Position numbers and translations under genes: made by a program. Positions 34,875 to 43,429 of a stretch of DNA of 64,000 bases are shown here, piece by piece (within the stretch, counting starts at the first letter, position 1; each line of letters starts with the position of its first letter). This stretch comes from Saccharibacillus soli (lineage in GTDB: Bacteria > Bacillota > Bacilli > Paenibacillales > Paenibacillaceae), in contig NIOB01000006.1 in assembly GCA_002189105.1 (NCBI GenBank), positions 186,001-250,000 on the forward strand, read 5' to 3'. The notes beneath the pieces are model-generated. The model did not search any database, had not been told where the DNA came from, and worked only from the letters and a program-made list of their open reading frames with translations.

Positions 34875-35109
34875 GAGGAGAACTGGAATTCCGGTTTGGC
34901 AAAGAAAAGAATGGCATACGCCTGAAGTTTGACATCAACGTATCCTTTGGGTTCAGCGCGTATGAAACCTACGCCCATCGGGATCAGGTAAAGGCGATCA
35001 GGTCGGCTGGTTACCGAATTTTAACCTTTATATGACAGTCCAAGTTTATATTGTTACTTCCGCACTTCCAAAGTTTGTTATACTTGCGGCGAACAAGGAG
35101 GTTAACACC

Positions 35110-35907
35110 ATGAACAGACGACGTCGTTTCTCCATATATCCCGGCCTATGTGCCGTTTTGATCTTAACCGGCGGTCTGCTCGCCGGGTGTTCCAACGAGA
35201 GGCTGTCCGAATCGGAGCAGCGTCCTCTTGCGGTATCGCCTTCCGCTGTTGCCTACGAAGCTCAGGCGATTACGGAGGCAGAAGCAGCGGACAAAGGCGC
35301 CGAGAAGACCGCTGCGCAGGCAGTAACGGTCTATCTAAGCGATGGGCTGACCGGCTGGAAGATTGATATGCAGTACAAGGGGGCATTTGCCGCCGATAAT
35401 ACGCTGTATCGCACGCAGGATGGCGGAACCCAATGGACGAAGGTTGTGGATTCCCGATCCGGCAGTCTGCCTTCCGGCATGATTGCAGCCCTGCGTTTTG
35501 TGGATGAGCAGCACGGCTGGGCGGCTACCCATACCCCGCAGGTCGGGGATCTGCGGCTGTACGCGACAACCGATGGCGGCAGAACGTGGAGCAAGAGCGT
35601 CCTTACTGTGCCCGCTGAATTTGCCCAATCATGGTTTGAAGCCAAGGTTCCGATTATGTTTGAGGGAACGAAGATCGGCTTGTATATTGCCCAGACTGAT
35701 TTTACCTCGGATGGTGAGGAGGCTCAGCCGCTGTTGTTCTATGTCACCTCGGATGGCGGTGCAACCTGGTCGAACCCGCTGCAAAGCGAGCAGGGCGAAT
35801 ACGGGGGAATGAGCTGGAAGACGAAACGCCTGACAGATGACGAAGGGCGCAGCTGGTCGGTCACGATCAGCGGACGAACCTGGACATTTGAACGAAAAGA
35901 TAGTTAG
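35110..35907 (+). CDS. Lipoprotein with Asp-box (BNR) propeller blades
   Basis: A 265-residue lipoprotein with lipobox GLLAGC. Three Asp-box motifs, TQDGGTQWTK, TTDGGRTWSK and TSDGGATWSN, show sialidase-like propeller blades. Only part of a normal propeller would fit in ~230 residues. The ATG at 35110 follows AAGGAGGT; an upstream frame from 35032 is rejected. It is exposed outside the membrane and may bind sugars or proteins (inference). A terminator follows. Confidence 0.8.
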   Translation: MNRRRRFSIYPGLCAVLILTGGLLAGCSNERLSESEQRPLAVSPSAVAYEAQAITEAEAADKGAEKTAAQAVTVYLSDGLTGWKIDMQYKGAFAADNTLYRTQDGGTQWTKVVDSRSGSLPSGMIAALRFVDEQHGWAATHTPQVGDLRLYATTDGGRTWSKSVLTVPAEFAQSWFEAKVPIMFEGTKIGLYIAQTDFTSDGEEAQPLLFYVTSDGGATWSNPLQSEQGEYGGMSWKTKRLTDDEGRSWSVTISGRTWTFERKDS

Positions 35908-36000
35908 TGCCCAGACATGCGTTGATCGGCGTGCTTCTACGATTAGCGAAACCGTAGGCAGGTGTGGGTATGCAGACACCAATAGAAGATGCCAAATGAA

Positions 36001-36029
36001 AAAGAAGCCTGATTCAGGCTTCTTTTTTT
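36001..36029. terminator. Bidirectional terminator
   Basis: AGAAGCCTG with CAGGCTTCT and a very short loop, A-run before and T-run after, between convergent genes. Confidence 0.85.
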
Positions 36030-36058
36030 GTTGCCGAGTTTCCAAATTTCAGATGAAT

Positions 36059-36877
36059 TTAATCATCCAGCCTAACCGTAGCACCGCCTTGGATTTCGAC
36101 AGCTTTTCCATGAACCGTTGCCCAGACTGACAGAGCAGATGGATTATGAACGACTCTTCCATCCACCGAAAAGGCCAGTCTTTTGCGAGCTTCCAGATAA
36201 TCCACGATCTCAATGTTTGTCGCATACCAGATGTCCGGACGGCCGCTCATCTTGGCACAGAAGTCTTCGATCGTCTGCCAGTTGTTGTCGTTGTCGAACT
36301 CATAGCTGTGTCCCCAGACATACAGCAGCGACAGATTCACGTAATGAGCCGGCGGATCAAACTCCAGAAAAGAGTCCGCGTATTCGTGCATCTGCTTGTG
36401 ATGACAGGTCGGATGCCAGGTCAGCGGATGCTGGGGTACGCTCCATTCTCCAGTCGAGCGCACCGTACGGCAGTAGCGAATCCCCAAGGTGCTCAGCGTA
36501 TCGACTACCTCGTCGTTATAAGTGCCGAAAGGATAGGACATGCCCCGTACCGGATAACCGACCAACTGCTCCAGATTGCGGCGATCCTCCATCACCTCCA
36601 TAATCACGCGCTCACGCGGTACACGTTCCAGAAAAGGATGGTTGACCGTATGCGCCGAAACCTCGTGTCCGGCATACAGTGCAGCGACCTCCTGCTCCTC
36701 GATATAACCCCCGTGATCCGTGCCGAATTTGCCGGAATTCAAGTGGAAGGTTCCTTTGAGTCCATATCGGTTGAAGATCTCCACCAGCTTGCGATCCTGC
36801 ATGCGCCCATCGTCGTAACTGAAGGTCAGAGCCTTGTACCGTCCTCCGGGAAAAAGATTTAAGGAAATACCGTTCAT
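36059..36877 (-). CDS. Polysaccharide deacetylase (NodB-type) family protein
   Basis: A 272-residue CE4-type protein. NodB marks are FSYDDG with the Asp pair at 22-23, SAHTVNHP for the metal histidines and MSYPFGTYN. There is no signal peptide, so unlike wall deacetylases it should be cytosolic, and the metal motif has a Thr-Val-Asn spacing typical of the intracellular branch. CGAGGAGGG precedes the start. It probably deacetylates a small sugar derivative; the substrate is unknown. Confidence 0.82.
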   Translation of the reverse strand: MNGISLNLFPGGRYKALTFSYDDGRMQDRKLVEIFNRYGLKGTFHLNSGKFGTDHGGYIEEQEVAALYAGHEVSAHTVNHPFLERVPRERVIMEVMEDRRNLEQLVGYPVRGMSYPFGTYNDEVVDTLSTLGIRYCRTVRSTGEWSVPQHPLTWHPTCHHKQMHEYADSFLEFDPPAHYVNLSLLYVWGHSYEFDNDNNWQTIEDFCAKMSGRPDIWYATNIEIVDYLEARKRLAFSVDGRVVHNPSALSVWATVHGKAVEIQGGATVRLDD

Positions 36878-37097
36878 GATTGCCCTCCTCGATTAAAAGT
36901 TATCCCGATAAGAATACGCTTACAAGAAGTGTGGGTCAACGCAGGATTATCGAATTTTCTGACGTTTTTTTGTGAAAATGATCCTAACGCCTCGCAAAGG
37001 GTGATGGAGCGGGTACAATAACGGTAAGAAGACGGCGAGCCAGCCTCAAGCCTGCCGCACACTTCAAATTTATTGAACGACGATGGAGGGTTCGCTC

Positions 37098-37676
37098 ATG
37101 TGGAGATTGTTTTTTGGCCCCAAAGAAAAGAAGCGACCGAAACGCCATGTGCCGACCAAGGAAGAACAGGAAGAGATGTGGTTTCGCTATTTCTATGAGA
37201 CGCATCCACGGCTTGAATTAAAAGAATGGGCGCGCAGGCTGCATATTTTCCGTTTCTGTCGGGCAAATTCGGAGCAGACGGGCGATCGGGATCGACTGAT
37301 GGCGGCCTTTCGAGTCTCGACACGAGAAGAGTTGGAGACGTTATGCACAAGATTGGGTATCCAGCTGCAAAAAATGCCGGAGACCGATGCAGAAAGTGCA
37401 GCCGCCGATCGGTTTCGGATTCAGCCCTATAATGACTTGCGACAGCCTGGACATCTGAAGCTCTTTGGCCTGCCCGCGCATGTCTGGGTGCGTTCGACGC
37501 GCCTGATCGTGACGATCTCGGATGCCGACAAACCCTCTGATGTCACTTCGCGCACCATCAAAGCGGTCGAGGCCATTGAAGCGCAGATTGGCGATCTGGT
37601 CGCTCAGATCGTTGACCCGCCGCTCAATGACAAGCACTGTCTCTGTCCCAAGTTTTATCCGGAATATTTTGAATGA
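37098..37676 (+). CDS. Hypothetical protein
   Basis: A 192-residue soluble protein that I do not recognise. It starts with a very basic stretch (GPKEKKRPKRHVP). The ATG at 37098 follows GGAGGG; the alternative ATG at 37083 lies just before this site and is less likely. No known motif beyond a C-terminal Cys pair in KHCLCPKFYP, which might bind metal. Possible -10 TACAAT near 37015. Confidence 0.6.
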   Translation: MWRLFFGPKEKKRPKRHVPTKEEQEEMWFRYFYETHPRLELKEWARRLHIFRFCRANSEQTGDRDRLMAAFRVSTREELETLCTRLGIQLQKMPETDAESAAADRFRIQPYNDLRQPGHLKLFGLPAHVWVRSTRLIVTISDADKPSDVTSRTIKAVEAIEAQIGDLVAQIVDPPLNDKHCLCPKFYPEYFE

Positions 37677-37788
37677 AGCAGTAGGCCGCCCGTCAGTCAT
37701 GCAGAAAGTCTTTTGTAACCCTGGCTAACGTGTTAAAATACATCAGTTGTCTGACACAGGAACGAAGCACTAGGGGGAAAAGGAAAGC

Positions 37789-38661
37789 ATGACGCTTGCA
37801 CCACGTATTTACGCAACGATTCAGCATTTGTTTATGAAGGGCATTATCGAGACGGTGGAACTTCGGGAGAAGCCGGAGTCCGAAGAGGAAGGGAAGCGCA
37901 CCTACGTGCTGACCGCTGACGGCAAGCCAAAATATTCGCTGTGTATGGATGCACCTGAGAATATTGCGATGGCCGAACAGCTGCACAAAGCCTACCCGGA
38001 CAGCCCGCTGCTGCCCAAGGTGCTATATGCCGATCCCGTCAAAGGGTATCTGGTTCAACCGTACGTGGAAGGTGCAGTCGGCCAAAGCACTGAAGAACGC
38101 GGACTCAAAAAGGTCTGGTTGACCGCGTTGGTGGTTGATCTGCTGAACCGCTACGAGATGGATGAAGCAGGCGGCAAATGGGGACGTTTGACAGAGCCAA
38201 GTTCATCCTGGAGCGAATTTAACGAACGGGAGCTGTCCAAAGCCCGGGAGAACCTGAACGGTCTTCAGCCAGCTGAAGATTGCGAACGAGTCGCGCTGCT
38301 GCTTGAACCGCTTGCCGAAGCGGGAAGCAAATATTTGCTGCATGGGCATACAGATGCGCATCAGTTTGTGTTCCGCAAAAAGGAATTGGTGGGCGTGCTG
38401 GAGCCTAAGCCGACCGCAGGTCCTGTACTCTATGATCTGGTGCAGGCGTTCTGCTCGACACCGGATGATCTGTCGCTGGAGACGCTCTTTGATGCCTATT
38501 CCCGCCTGGATGCCAAGAACGGCGATCAGGAACGTCTGGTACAGGAAGCGCTGCTGCGTCTATACTGCCGGATGGGCGAACATGCCGCAGCTTCGTCGGC
38601 GGAACTGAACGAATATCTGGCCGCCTGGCAGTTCTGGCGTATGCTGCTGCCGGAAGCCTAA
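37789..38661 (+). CDS. Aminoglycoside-phosphotransferase-like (degenerate kinase) protein
   Basis: A 290-residue protein whose C-terminal half resembles the APH/choline kinase fold: LLHGHTDAHQFVF stands where HGDxxxxN is expected and VLEPKPTAGPVLYDLVQAF where the metal-binding ID and DLA region lies. The catalytic Asp of HGD reads His here, and the ID position is LE, so it may be inactive or use the nearby Asp (TD). AAAAGGAAAG precedes the start. No resistance role should be read into this. Confidence 0.55.
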   Translation: MTLAPRIYATIQHLFMKGIIETVELREKPESEEEGKRTYVLTADGKPKYSLCMDAPENIAMAEQLHKAYPDSPLLPKVLYADPVKGYLVQPYVEGAVGQSTEERGLKKVWLTALVVDLLNRYEMDEAGGKWGRLTEPSSSWSEFNERELSKARENLNGLQPAEDCERVALLLEPLAEAGSKYLLHGHTDAHQFVFRKKELVGVLEPKPTAGPVLYDLVQAFCSTPDDLSLETLFDAYSRLDAKNGDQERLVQEALLRLYCRMGEHAAASSAELNEYLAAWQFWRMLLPEA

Positions 38662-38716
38662 GTCTTGAATCGGAATCGTATAGATCGAAGTGAAAGCTGA
38701 ATAAGGATAGAGAAAA

Positions 38717-38745
38717 AGCGGGCCGTGATACGGCTCGCTTTTTTT
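38717..38745 (+). terminator. Terminator of the APH-like gene
   Basis: A 9-bp stem with one G-T pair (38717-38725 with 38731-38739) followed by seven T. Confidence 0.85.
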
Positions 38746-38749
38746 GTTG

Positions 38750-38778
38750 TTGACAAGGAGGCAGCTCCTCTCTATTAT
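38750..38778 (+). promoter_or_regulatory. Strong SigA promoter of the DUF2087 gene
   Basis: Consensus TTGACA at 38750-38755, 17-base spacer, TATTAT at 38773-38778. The gene starts at 38837. Confidence 0.8.
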
Positions 38779-38808
38779 CTAATTTAACAAATATCTAATT
38801 AGACAAAT
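38777..38808 (+). repeat. 16-bp direct repeat, likely operator
   Basis: Two adjacent 16-base units (38777-38792 and 38793-38808), 13 of 16 identical, lie across the -10 element and predicted transcript start of the DUF2087 gene, a typical repressor position. Confidence 0.6.
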
Positions 38809-38836
38809 GTTAAATTAATTAAAGGAGATGAAGTGA

Positions 38837-39208
38837 ATGCGAGAATTGAAGCAGAGCCGGCAGGTGGAGAAAACAGAGGAGAGTGAATACCGGATCGAGG
38901 GGCTGAACGAGGCGGACCGCCGATTCAGAGATTCGGTAATTCGGAACTTTATCGATCGGGAGGGGCGGCTCAAAAGTATCCCGGCACAGCTCAAGAAGAA
39001 GCTCATTATATTGGAGCATCTGGTCAGCGGCTTGGACGCTGAACGTAATTATGAAGAGAGCGAGATCAATGCGTATATTCGGCTGTACCATGATGATTAT
39101 GCCACGCTCAGACGGGAATGGATTGTACAGGGCTTTATGTCGCGCGACCAGGAGATCTACGTAAGAAATCCCCTTTTGGCGGCTCGCCGCTGGGAAGAAT
39201 TAAGTTAA
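38837..39208 (+). CDS. DUF2087 domain protein (stand-alone)
   Basis: A 123-residue protein made of one DUF2087 domain: GRLKSIPAQLKKKLIILEHL, YEESEINAYIRLYHDDYATL and the final RNPLLAARRWEELS. DUF2087 is usually the C-terminal part of ArsR-like regulators, as in the paralogue at 40038, but here the DNA-binding part is absent. AAAGGAG precedes the start. It is probably co-transcribed with the phosphatase 20 bases downstream. It may compete with, or sense for, the full-length regulator (inference). Confidence 0.85.
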   Translation: MRELKQSRQVEKTEESEYRIEGLNEADRRFRDSVIRNFIDREGRLKSIPAQLKKKLIILEHLVSGLDAERNYEESEINAYIRLYHDDYATLRREWIVQGFMSRDQEIYVRNPLLAARRWEELS

Positions 39209-39228
39209 GCGGGGGTGAGGAGAATCTG

Positions 39229-39840
39229 ATGGCAATTACAATCTGGCTGGTGCGCCACGGACTCAAAGAAAAAGAGATCGGCGATGTTGGTCTAACCCTT
39301 GAGGGGATTCAACAGGCGAAATCAGCGGCACAGGCTCTGAGCAGCCGCCCCATTACCCTGATCCTCTCCAGCCCGCTGCGCCGGGCGAAAGAGACCGCCG
39401 AATATCTTGCCCAAGCCCTTCAGCTGAATGTCCATGAAGACAGGCGGCTGCGTGAACGGGCGAACTGGGGCGATCTGCCGGGACAAACTTTCGAGGAATT
39501 TGTCGAGGTATGGGAGCGCTGTACACGCGATTCCGATCATCAGCCTCCCGGCGGAGGCGACTCCGCACGTCAGGCGGCGCTTAGGCTGCATGAAGCAGTG
39601 CGGGATTACGCCCCGCGATGCAGGCCGGGTGAGGAGCTTGTCTTTTTTACACATGGCGGTGTGATGACGGATTATCTGGTATGTACCTTGGAGGAGGCCG
39701 AGCTGAACAAGACCCACCCGAACTTTATGGCCCTGCAAAGCAGTCTGGTTCCGGAATGTTCGATCACCGAACTGATTGTACAGACCGACGGCCGCTGCCG
39801 CTTGGGCAGATTCGCCGATGTGCGCCACCTGGAAGCGTAA
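39229..39840 (+). CDS. Histidine phosphatase family protein
   Basis: A 203-residue phosphatase of the phosphoglycerate-mutase-like superfamily. The phospho-accepting His is H10 in VRHG, a conserved Arg lies in SSPLRRAKETAEYL, and the second His is in FFTHGG. The start at 39229 follows GTGAGGAG. Between two DUF2087 genes; substrate unknown, with CobC- or SixA-like small phosphatases being relatives. Confidence 0.85.
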   Translation: MAITIWLVRHGLKEKEIGDVGLTLEGIQQAKSAAQALSSRPITLILSSPLRRAKETAEYLAQALQLNVHEDRRLRERANWGDLPGQTFEEFVEVWERCTRDSDHQPPGGGDSARQAALRLHEAVRDYAPRCRPGEELVFFTHGGVMTDYLVCTLEEAELNKTHPNFMALQSSLVPECSITELIVQTDGRCRLGRFADVRHLEA

Positions 39841-39907
39841 GGAATGAACGGTGAACAAGGGGATTCCCGGTTTCTTCCCGTGAATGGATTCACCAGAAGG
39901 CAGGCAA

Positions 39908-39945
39908 TTGTAGGGCGCTGTCGATTTGGGGTAAAATAAAAATCG
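39908..39945 (+). promoter_or_regulatory. Candidate promoter and operator of the ArsR/DUF2087 gene
   Basis: TTGTAG at 39908-39913, 18-base spacer, TAAAAT at 39932-39937. An inverted repeat CGATTT (39922-39927) with AAATCG (39940-39945) spans the -10 element and could be an autoregulatory site. Confidence 0.4.
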
Positions 39946-40037
39946 CAAGTTTCGTCTGCATGCTGGCCTGCGCTTGGAACTGCGGGCAGCATGGCACGTC
40001 AAACGAACGAAATGAATCCCAGGGGAGCGTGGTTGGC

Positions 40038-40652
40038 ATGCAATTGGATAAACTGGTGACCTACCACAAGGCACTGGCCGATCCAACACGGATTCGGATG
40101 CTGATCCTGCTCAGCGAAGGTGAGTTGAACGGGCAGGCACTGGCCCAGCGGCTCAGTGTGACACCCGCGACGATTACGCATCATGCGTCGAAGCTCAGGG
40201 CAGCGAGCCTAATCCGCGAGCGGCGGGATAAAAATACGATTTATTTTTCACTCGACGATTATTTCATTCGTGCCAGTGGAATGGCAACAGCCGAGCTGAT
40301 CTACCGCCGGGGAGCGGACGGCAAGGCCGATGAAGGGGATGCTTCCATTCAGCAGCAGCGAGAGAAGACGCGAGCCTCCGTACACAAGAGCTTTTTCACT
40401 GCGGACGGTCGTCTCAAAAGTATCCCTGCCCAACTCAAAAAGAAGCTGATTGTACTGGAAGAGATGGTTCGCCATCTGGAGCCTGGGCGCCGATACGAAG
40501 AAAAAGAAATCAATGCCTTCATCAAGACGTATCACGACGACTTCGCCACCCTGCGGCGCGAGTTCATCATGCACCAATATATGTTCCGCGAAGACAATGT
40601 CTACGAACTGAATCCGCCTGAACTATGGGCAAGGTGGGAGACGTTGAAATAA
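40038..40652 (+). CDS. ArsR-type regulator with C-terminal DUF2087 domain
   Basis: A 204-residue transcription factor. Residues ~1-85 form an ArsR-like winged helix (YHKALADPTRIRMLILL, VTPATITHHASKLRAASLI); residues ~115-204 are a DUF2087 domain strongly similar to the stand-alone protein at 38837 (both have GRLKSIPAQLKKKLI). No metal-binding CxC motif of classic ArsR is seen. The ATG at 40038 follows AGGGGAG; longer in-frame starts lack a site. Confidence 0.87.
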   Translation: MQLDKLVTYHKALADPTRIRMLILLSEGELNGQALAQRLSVTPATITHHASKLRAASLIRERRDKNTIYFSLDDYFIRASGMATAELIYRRGADGKADEGDASIQQQREKTRASVHKSFFTADGRLKSIPAQLKKKLIVLEEMVRHLEPGRRYEEKEINAFIKTYHDDFATLRREFIMHQYMFREDNVYELNPPELWARWETLK

Positions 40653-40841
40653 GCGTTTTGCCTCGTAAAAAGACCAGCGATGCAGTTACAGGCGAATCGG
40701 CATCCCGTCGCATCGTATACGCGTAATGGCAGCGGGGCGAGCGGGTGAACATCCAAGCTCCAAACGGTAGAATTAACCGCAGGAGTGCCCGGAGGAGCGG
40801 CGGGAAAATCGACGAGCCGAGCCGCCAGGCTGGACACAAAA

Positions 40842-40875
40842 AAGAAGCTGCCGGAGGTGTTCCCGGCAGCTTCTT
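40842..40875 (-). terminator. Terminator of the DoxX-family gene
   Basis: A perfect 13-bp stem (40842-40854 with 40863-40875); on the minus strand a T-run follows. The rest of 40653-40893 holds no convincing gene. Confidence 0.85.
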
Positions 40876-40893
40876 GGCGCGGCATGACTAAGC

Positions 40894-41304
40894 TCATCGA
40901 GCATCTTTGGGAGGACGCGTCGCCCACCAGATCCACCAGATGAACAGCGGCTGGACAAGCAGGCGCAGCCAGAGATAGACCGGCGGCGTATAATGCTGGC
41001 CGGGCATGGGAATATTCATCGCAGCCGCATAGATATTGGCCGGGAAGATGGCGATCAGATAGATCGAGATGATGAGCCCCATCTGTTTGCGGATGGGAGG
41101 AACGAACAGCAAGATCGCCAGTACCCATTCGACGACGCCAGAGATCCAGATGATCCATTTACGCAGAGGAACAAAGTCAGGAAGCATCGCCGCGAAGCCG
41201 ATCGTTTCCTTAAAGTGATAAATGCCTGCCGCCACAAACAGCAGGGCGAACAGAATCCGTCCAATCGTACGGGGGACGGTGGTAGGTGGGTTGCGGTCGT
41301 TCAT
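40894..41304 (-). CDS. DoxX-family membrane protein
   Basis: A 136-residue protein with four predicted membrane helices, beginning at IGRILFALLFVAAGIYHF, and the GVVEWVLAILLF helix typical of DoxX/MauE-like proteins. A basic C-terminal tail ends the protein. AAGGAG precedes the start. Possible role in redox or quinone-linked processes is inferred from the family only. Confidence 0.8.
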   Translation of the reverse strand: MNDRNPPTTVPRTIGRILFALLFVAAGIYHFKETIGFAAMLPDFVPLRKWIIWISGVVEWVLAILLFVPPIRKQMGLIISIYLIAIFPANIYAAAMNIPMPGQHYTPPVYLWLRLLVQPLFIWWIWWATRPPKDAR

Positions 41305-41417
41305 CCCATTCAGCTCCTTGTAGGTAGAGAGTCGAGTTGTCGCTGTAAGTTTGCGGAAATTCAGGATGCGAATATCGTTTATTACCCGACTTCTCCCTGT
41401 GCAACGCCCTACCTTTC

Positions 41418-41470
41418 AAAAAAGCGGAGGGTTTCCATCCGGCAGATGCCAGGGAAATCGCTCCGCTTTT
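41418..41470 (-). terminator. Terminator of cellulase gene A
   Basis: AAAAGCGGAG (41420-41429) pairs with CTCCGCTTTT (41461-41470), with additional inner pairing; T-run on the minus strand. Confidence 0.8.
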
Positions 41471-41489
41471 CGCTATTCCAACCGTTGAT

Positions 41490-43184
41490 TCAAGACGCCG
41501 TTCCGGTTACGGACGAGCCGTTTTTGACGATCGTGTACGTCACTTTTTCCCCACTCCAGAAGTAGAACGTCAGCTTGACCGTGCCGTTGTTCGTCTCATT
41601 GAACAAGGCTGGTTGAAGCTTGATTGCGTTCGAGGTAGGGCTGAAGGTCGTCTCGAATTCCTTAAACGATGTCCAGTTCTGTGGCCCTGCATTGCCGCCT
41701 GTGCTGTATACCGCTTCCATCGTAGCCAACTGATCGCCATTGAAGGCCGTCGGGATCGAGAACGAAGAGGTGGTGCCGGAAGCGTTCGACAGCTTAGGCG
41801 TCTGATATAACACCACATTGAATTTCCAGTCTACTCCGCCGTTGAATTTAGCGACAATCGTTGCACGCTTGCCGAGTGTCCCGGAAGAAGTTAACTGCGT
41901 GAGATAGGCTGCCTTAAAGGTCAGTGAATTGCCATTTAGCACATAGTCTATGCCCGATTGAAGCGCAGTTCCATTGAGTGTGAGCGAAGAGAGCGTACGA
42001 CCGTTCAGATTTAGCGACACGGTTTTGTCCTGCGCAGCAGCCCCCTTTTTCACGTAGACCAGATCGCTTGAGGCCGTAGCAGAGCGTCCACTCCAGCTGG
42101 CCTTCATCAGGTTGAACAGATCGGGATCGGACCATTTGTATTGCGTGCGGCTAAAGTGTTGTCCGTTGTCCCACAGCATGGAGGTGATTTGCTTTTGCTT
42201 CAGGTAATGGGCGATAAACTCAAAAAATTTCAGCTTCTCACCCTGTTCGATCACTCCGGTATTCTTGTCAAAACCAAGCAGACCATATTCACCGACGATT
42301 ACCGGAATCCCTTTGGCAACGAAAGTGTTGTACACGTTATCAAAAGTGGTCGTGATGTCGTTTTGCACCTCTTGGTTGAAAGTCGTATATCCGGCGATAT
42401 TCACGCTGAACGGCCAGAATCCGTAATAGTGAACGGTAGCGATGATATTCTTGTCGTTCCACTTGGAGATCGCGTTATAAGTTGCCGTCATACGTGTCTG
42501 CGAAGGAGAGGCTTCGAGCGTCGAGATGACGAGCGGACGGGTGGTATTGCCGCTGCCCGAAGCACGCACGATGCTGTGGAAGGAATCATTCAGCTCATTC
42601 AGCAGGGTCTGCTGTTTGCCCTCATCTGTCGTGCCCCCATCCGTGAAGCGTGGTTCATTGACACTCTCGAACATCAGTTTATTCGGGCTATCCTTGAAGG
42701 CGCTTGCAACCTGAGTCCACAAGGCGTTGTAGCGAGCCAATGTCTGGTCATGATTGCTCTCCATTTTACTGAGCCAGACCCAGGAGTCATGGTGAACATT
42801 AATCATGACATATAGATTGGCGTCAAGCGCCCACTGCGATACTTCCTTGACCCGGTTTATGTAAGCCGGATCAATCGTATAGCTGGGTGCGCTGCCGATG
42901 TGCGAGTCCCAGGTGACCGGAATCCGGATGCTTTTGTAACCCTGTGCGGCAATATTCTGGATCAGTTCCTTGGTAACGCGTGGGTTGCCCCAGGCCGTCT
43001 CATCCGCGCCTACCGAATCCAGCGAATTTCCCAGGTTCCAACCTGGCTGCATGGCTTCGACATACGACTGCATGGCACTGGTCGGAGCCGCCGCAGAAGC
43101 TTTGGGTGATCCGGGCAGAAGCGAGAGCAGCATAACAGCAGCAAGTGCCAGCGCAGCGATCGGCTTTAAGTTTCTTTTCTTCAT
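41490..43184 (-). CDS. Secreted GH5 endoglucanase A with CBM-X2-like module
   Basis: A 564-residue secreted cellulase. A signal peptide (KPIAALALAAVMLLSLLPG, cleaved near ASA-AA) precedes a GH5 catalytic domain with GWNLGNSLD, RIPVTWDSH, acid/base E177 in VNEPR and nucleophile E299 in VGEYG. After about residue 370 comes an X2-like Ig module (YVKKGAAAQDKTVSLNLNG) and a final beta domain. It hydrolyses beta-1,4-glucan. The ATG at 43184 follows AAGGAG; the upstream Cys-rich frame is rejected. Close paralogue of the gene at 44707-46419. A cre site lies 65 bases upstream. Confidence 0.93.
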   Translation of the reverse strand: MKKRNLKPIAALALAAVMLLSLLPGSPKASAAAPTSAMQSYVEAMQPGWNLGNSLDSVGADETAWGNPRVTKELIQNIAAQGYKSIRIPVTWDSHIGSAPSYTIDPAYINRVKEVSQWALDANLYVMINVHHDSWVWLSKMESNHDQTLARYNALWTQVASAFKDSPNKLMFESVNEPRFTDGGTTDEGKQQTLLNELNDSFHSIVRASGSGNTTRPLVISTLEASPSQTRMTATYNAISKWNDKNIIATVHYYGFWPFSVNIAGYTTFNQEVQNDITTTFDNVYNTFVAKGIPVIVGEYGLLGFDKNTGVIEQGEKLKFFEFIAHYLKQKQITSMLWDNGQHFSRTQYKWSDPDLFNLMKASWSGRSATASSDLVYVKKGAAAQDKTVSLNLNGRTLSSLTLNGTALQSGIDYVLNGNSLTFKAAYLTQLTSSGTLGKRATIVAKFNGGVDWKFNVVLYQTPKLSNASGTTSSFSIPTAFNGDQLATMEAVYSTGGNAGPQNWTSFKEFETTFSPTSNAIKLQPALFNETNNGTVKLTFYFWSGEKVTYTIVKNGSSVTGTAS

Positions 43185-43248
43185 ATCCGTTCTCCTTTTT
43201 GATCGAATGGTGCAACACGTACACCCCACACACACATAAAAATGGAAA

Positions 43249-43262
43249 TGTAAGCGTTTGCT
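43249..43262. promoter_or_regulatory. CcpA cre site before cellulase A
   Basis: TGTAAGCGTTTGCT matches the cre consensus TGWAANCGNTNWCA at ten of twelve defined positions and strongly resembles amylase-type cre sites. Confidence 0.6.
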
Positions 43263-43353
43263 GATACTAAAATATCACACCCTATAATTTGCGAACACCC
43301 TAAGAATTAGACAAGAAATCATACGCAAATTGGTGGTCAGCAAGGAGTAGGGC

Positions 43354-43380
43354 AAACAAAAAAACGGCCGAAGCCGTTTT
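43354..43380 (-). terminator. Terminator of the M29 aminopeptidase gene
   Basis: AAAACGGC (43361-43368), CGAA loop, GCCGTTTT (43373-43380), with a T-run on the minus strand. Confidence 0.9.
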
Positions 43381-43429
43381 AATGAAAAGGTTCAGATGAA
43401 GCGTAAGCTCATGAGTTGGGCAGCACTGT

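Noticed and set aside
34754-35035. 93-codon plus ORF overlapping the end of the YgjP-like gene
   Set aside because: No ribosome site, no family resemblance, and it shares bases with a clear gene in another frame.
37789-38661. Aminoglycoside resistance phosphotransferase
   Set aside because: The catalytic HGD and metal-binding ID motifs are altered, so resistance cannot be supported.
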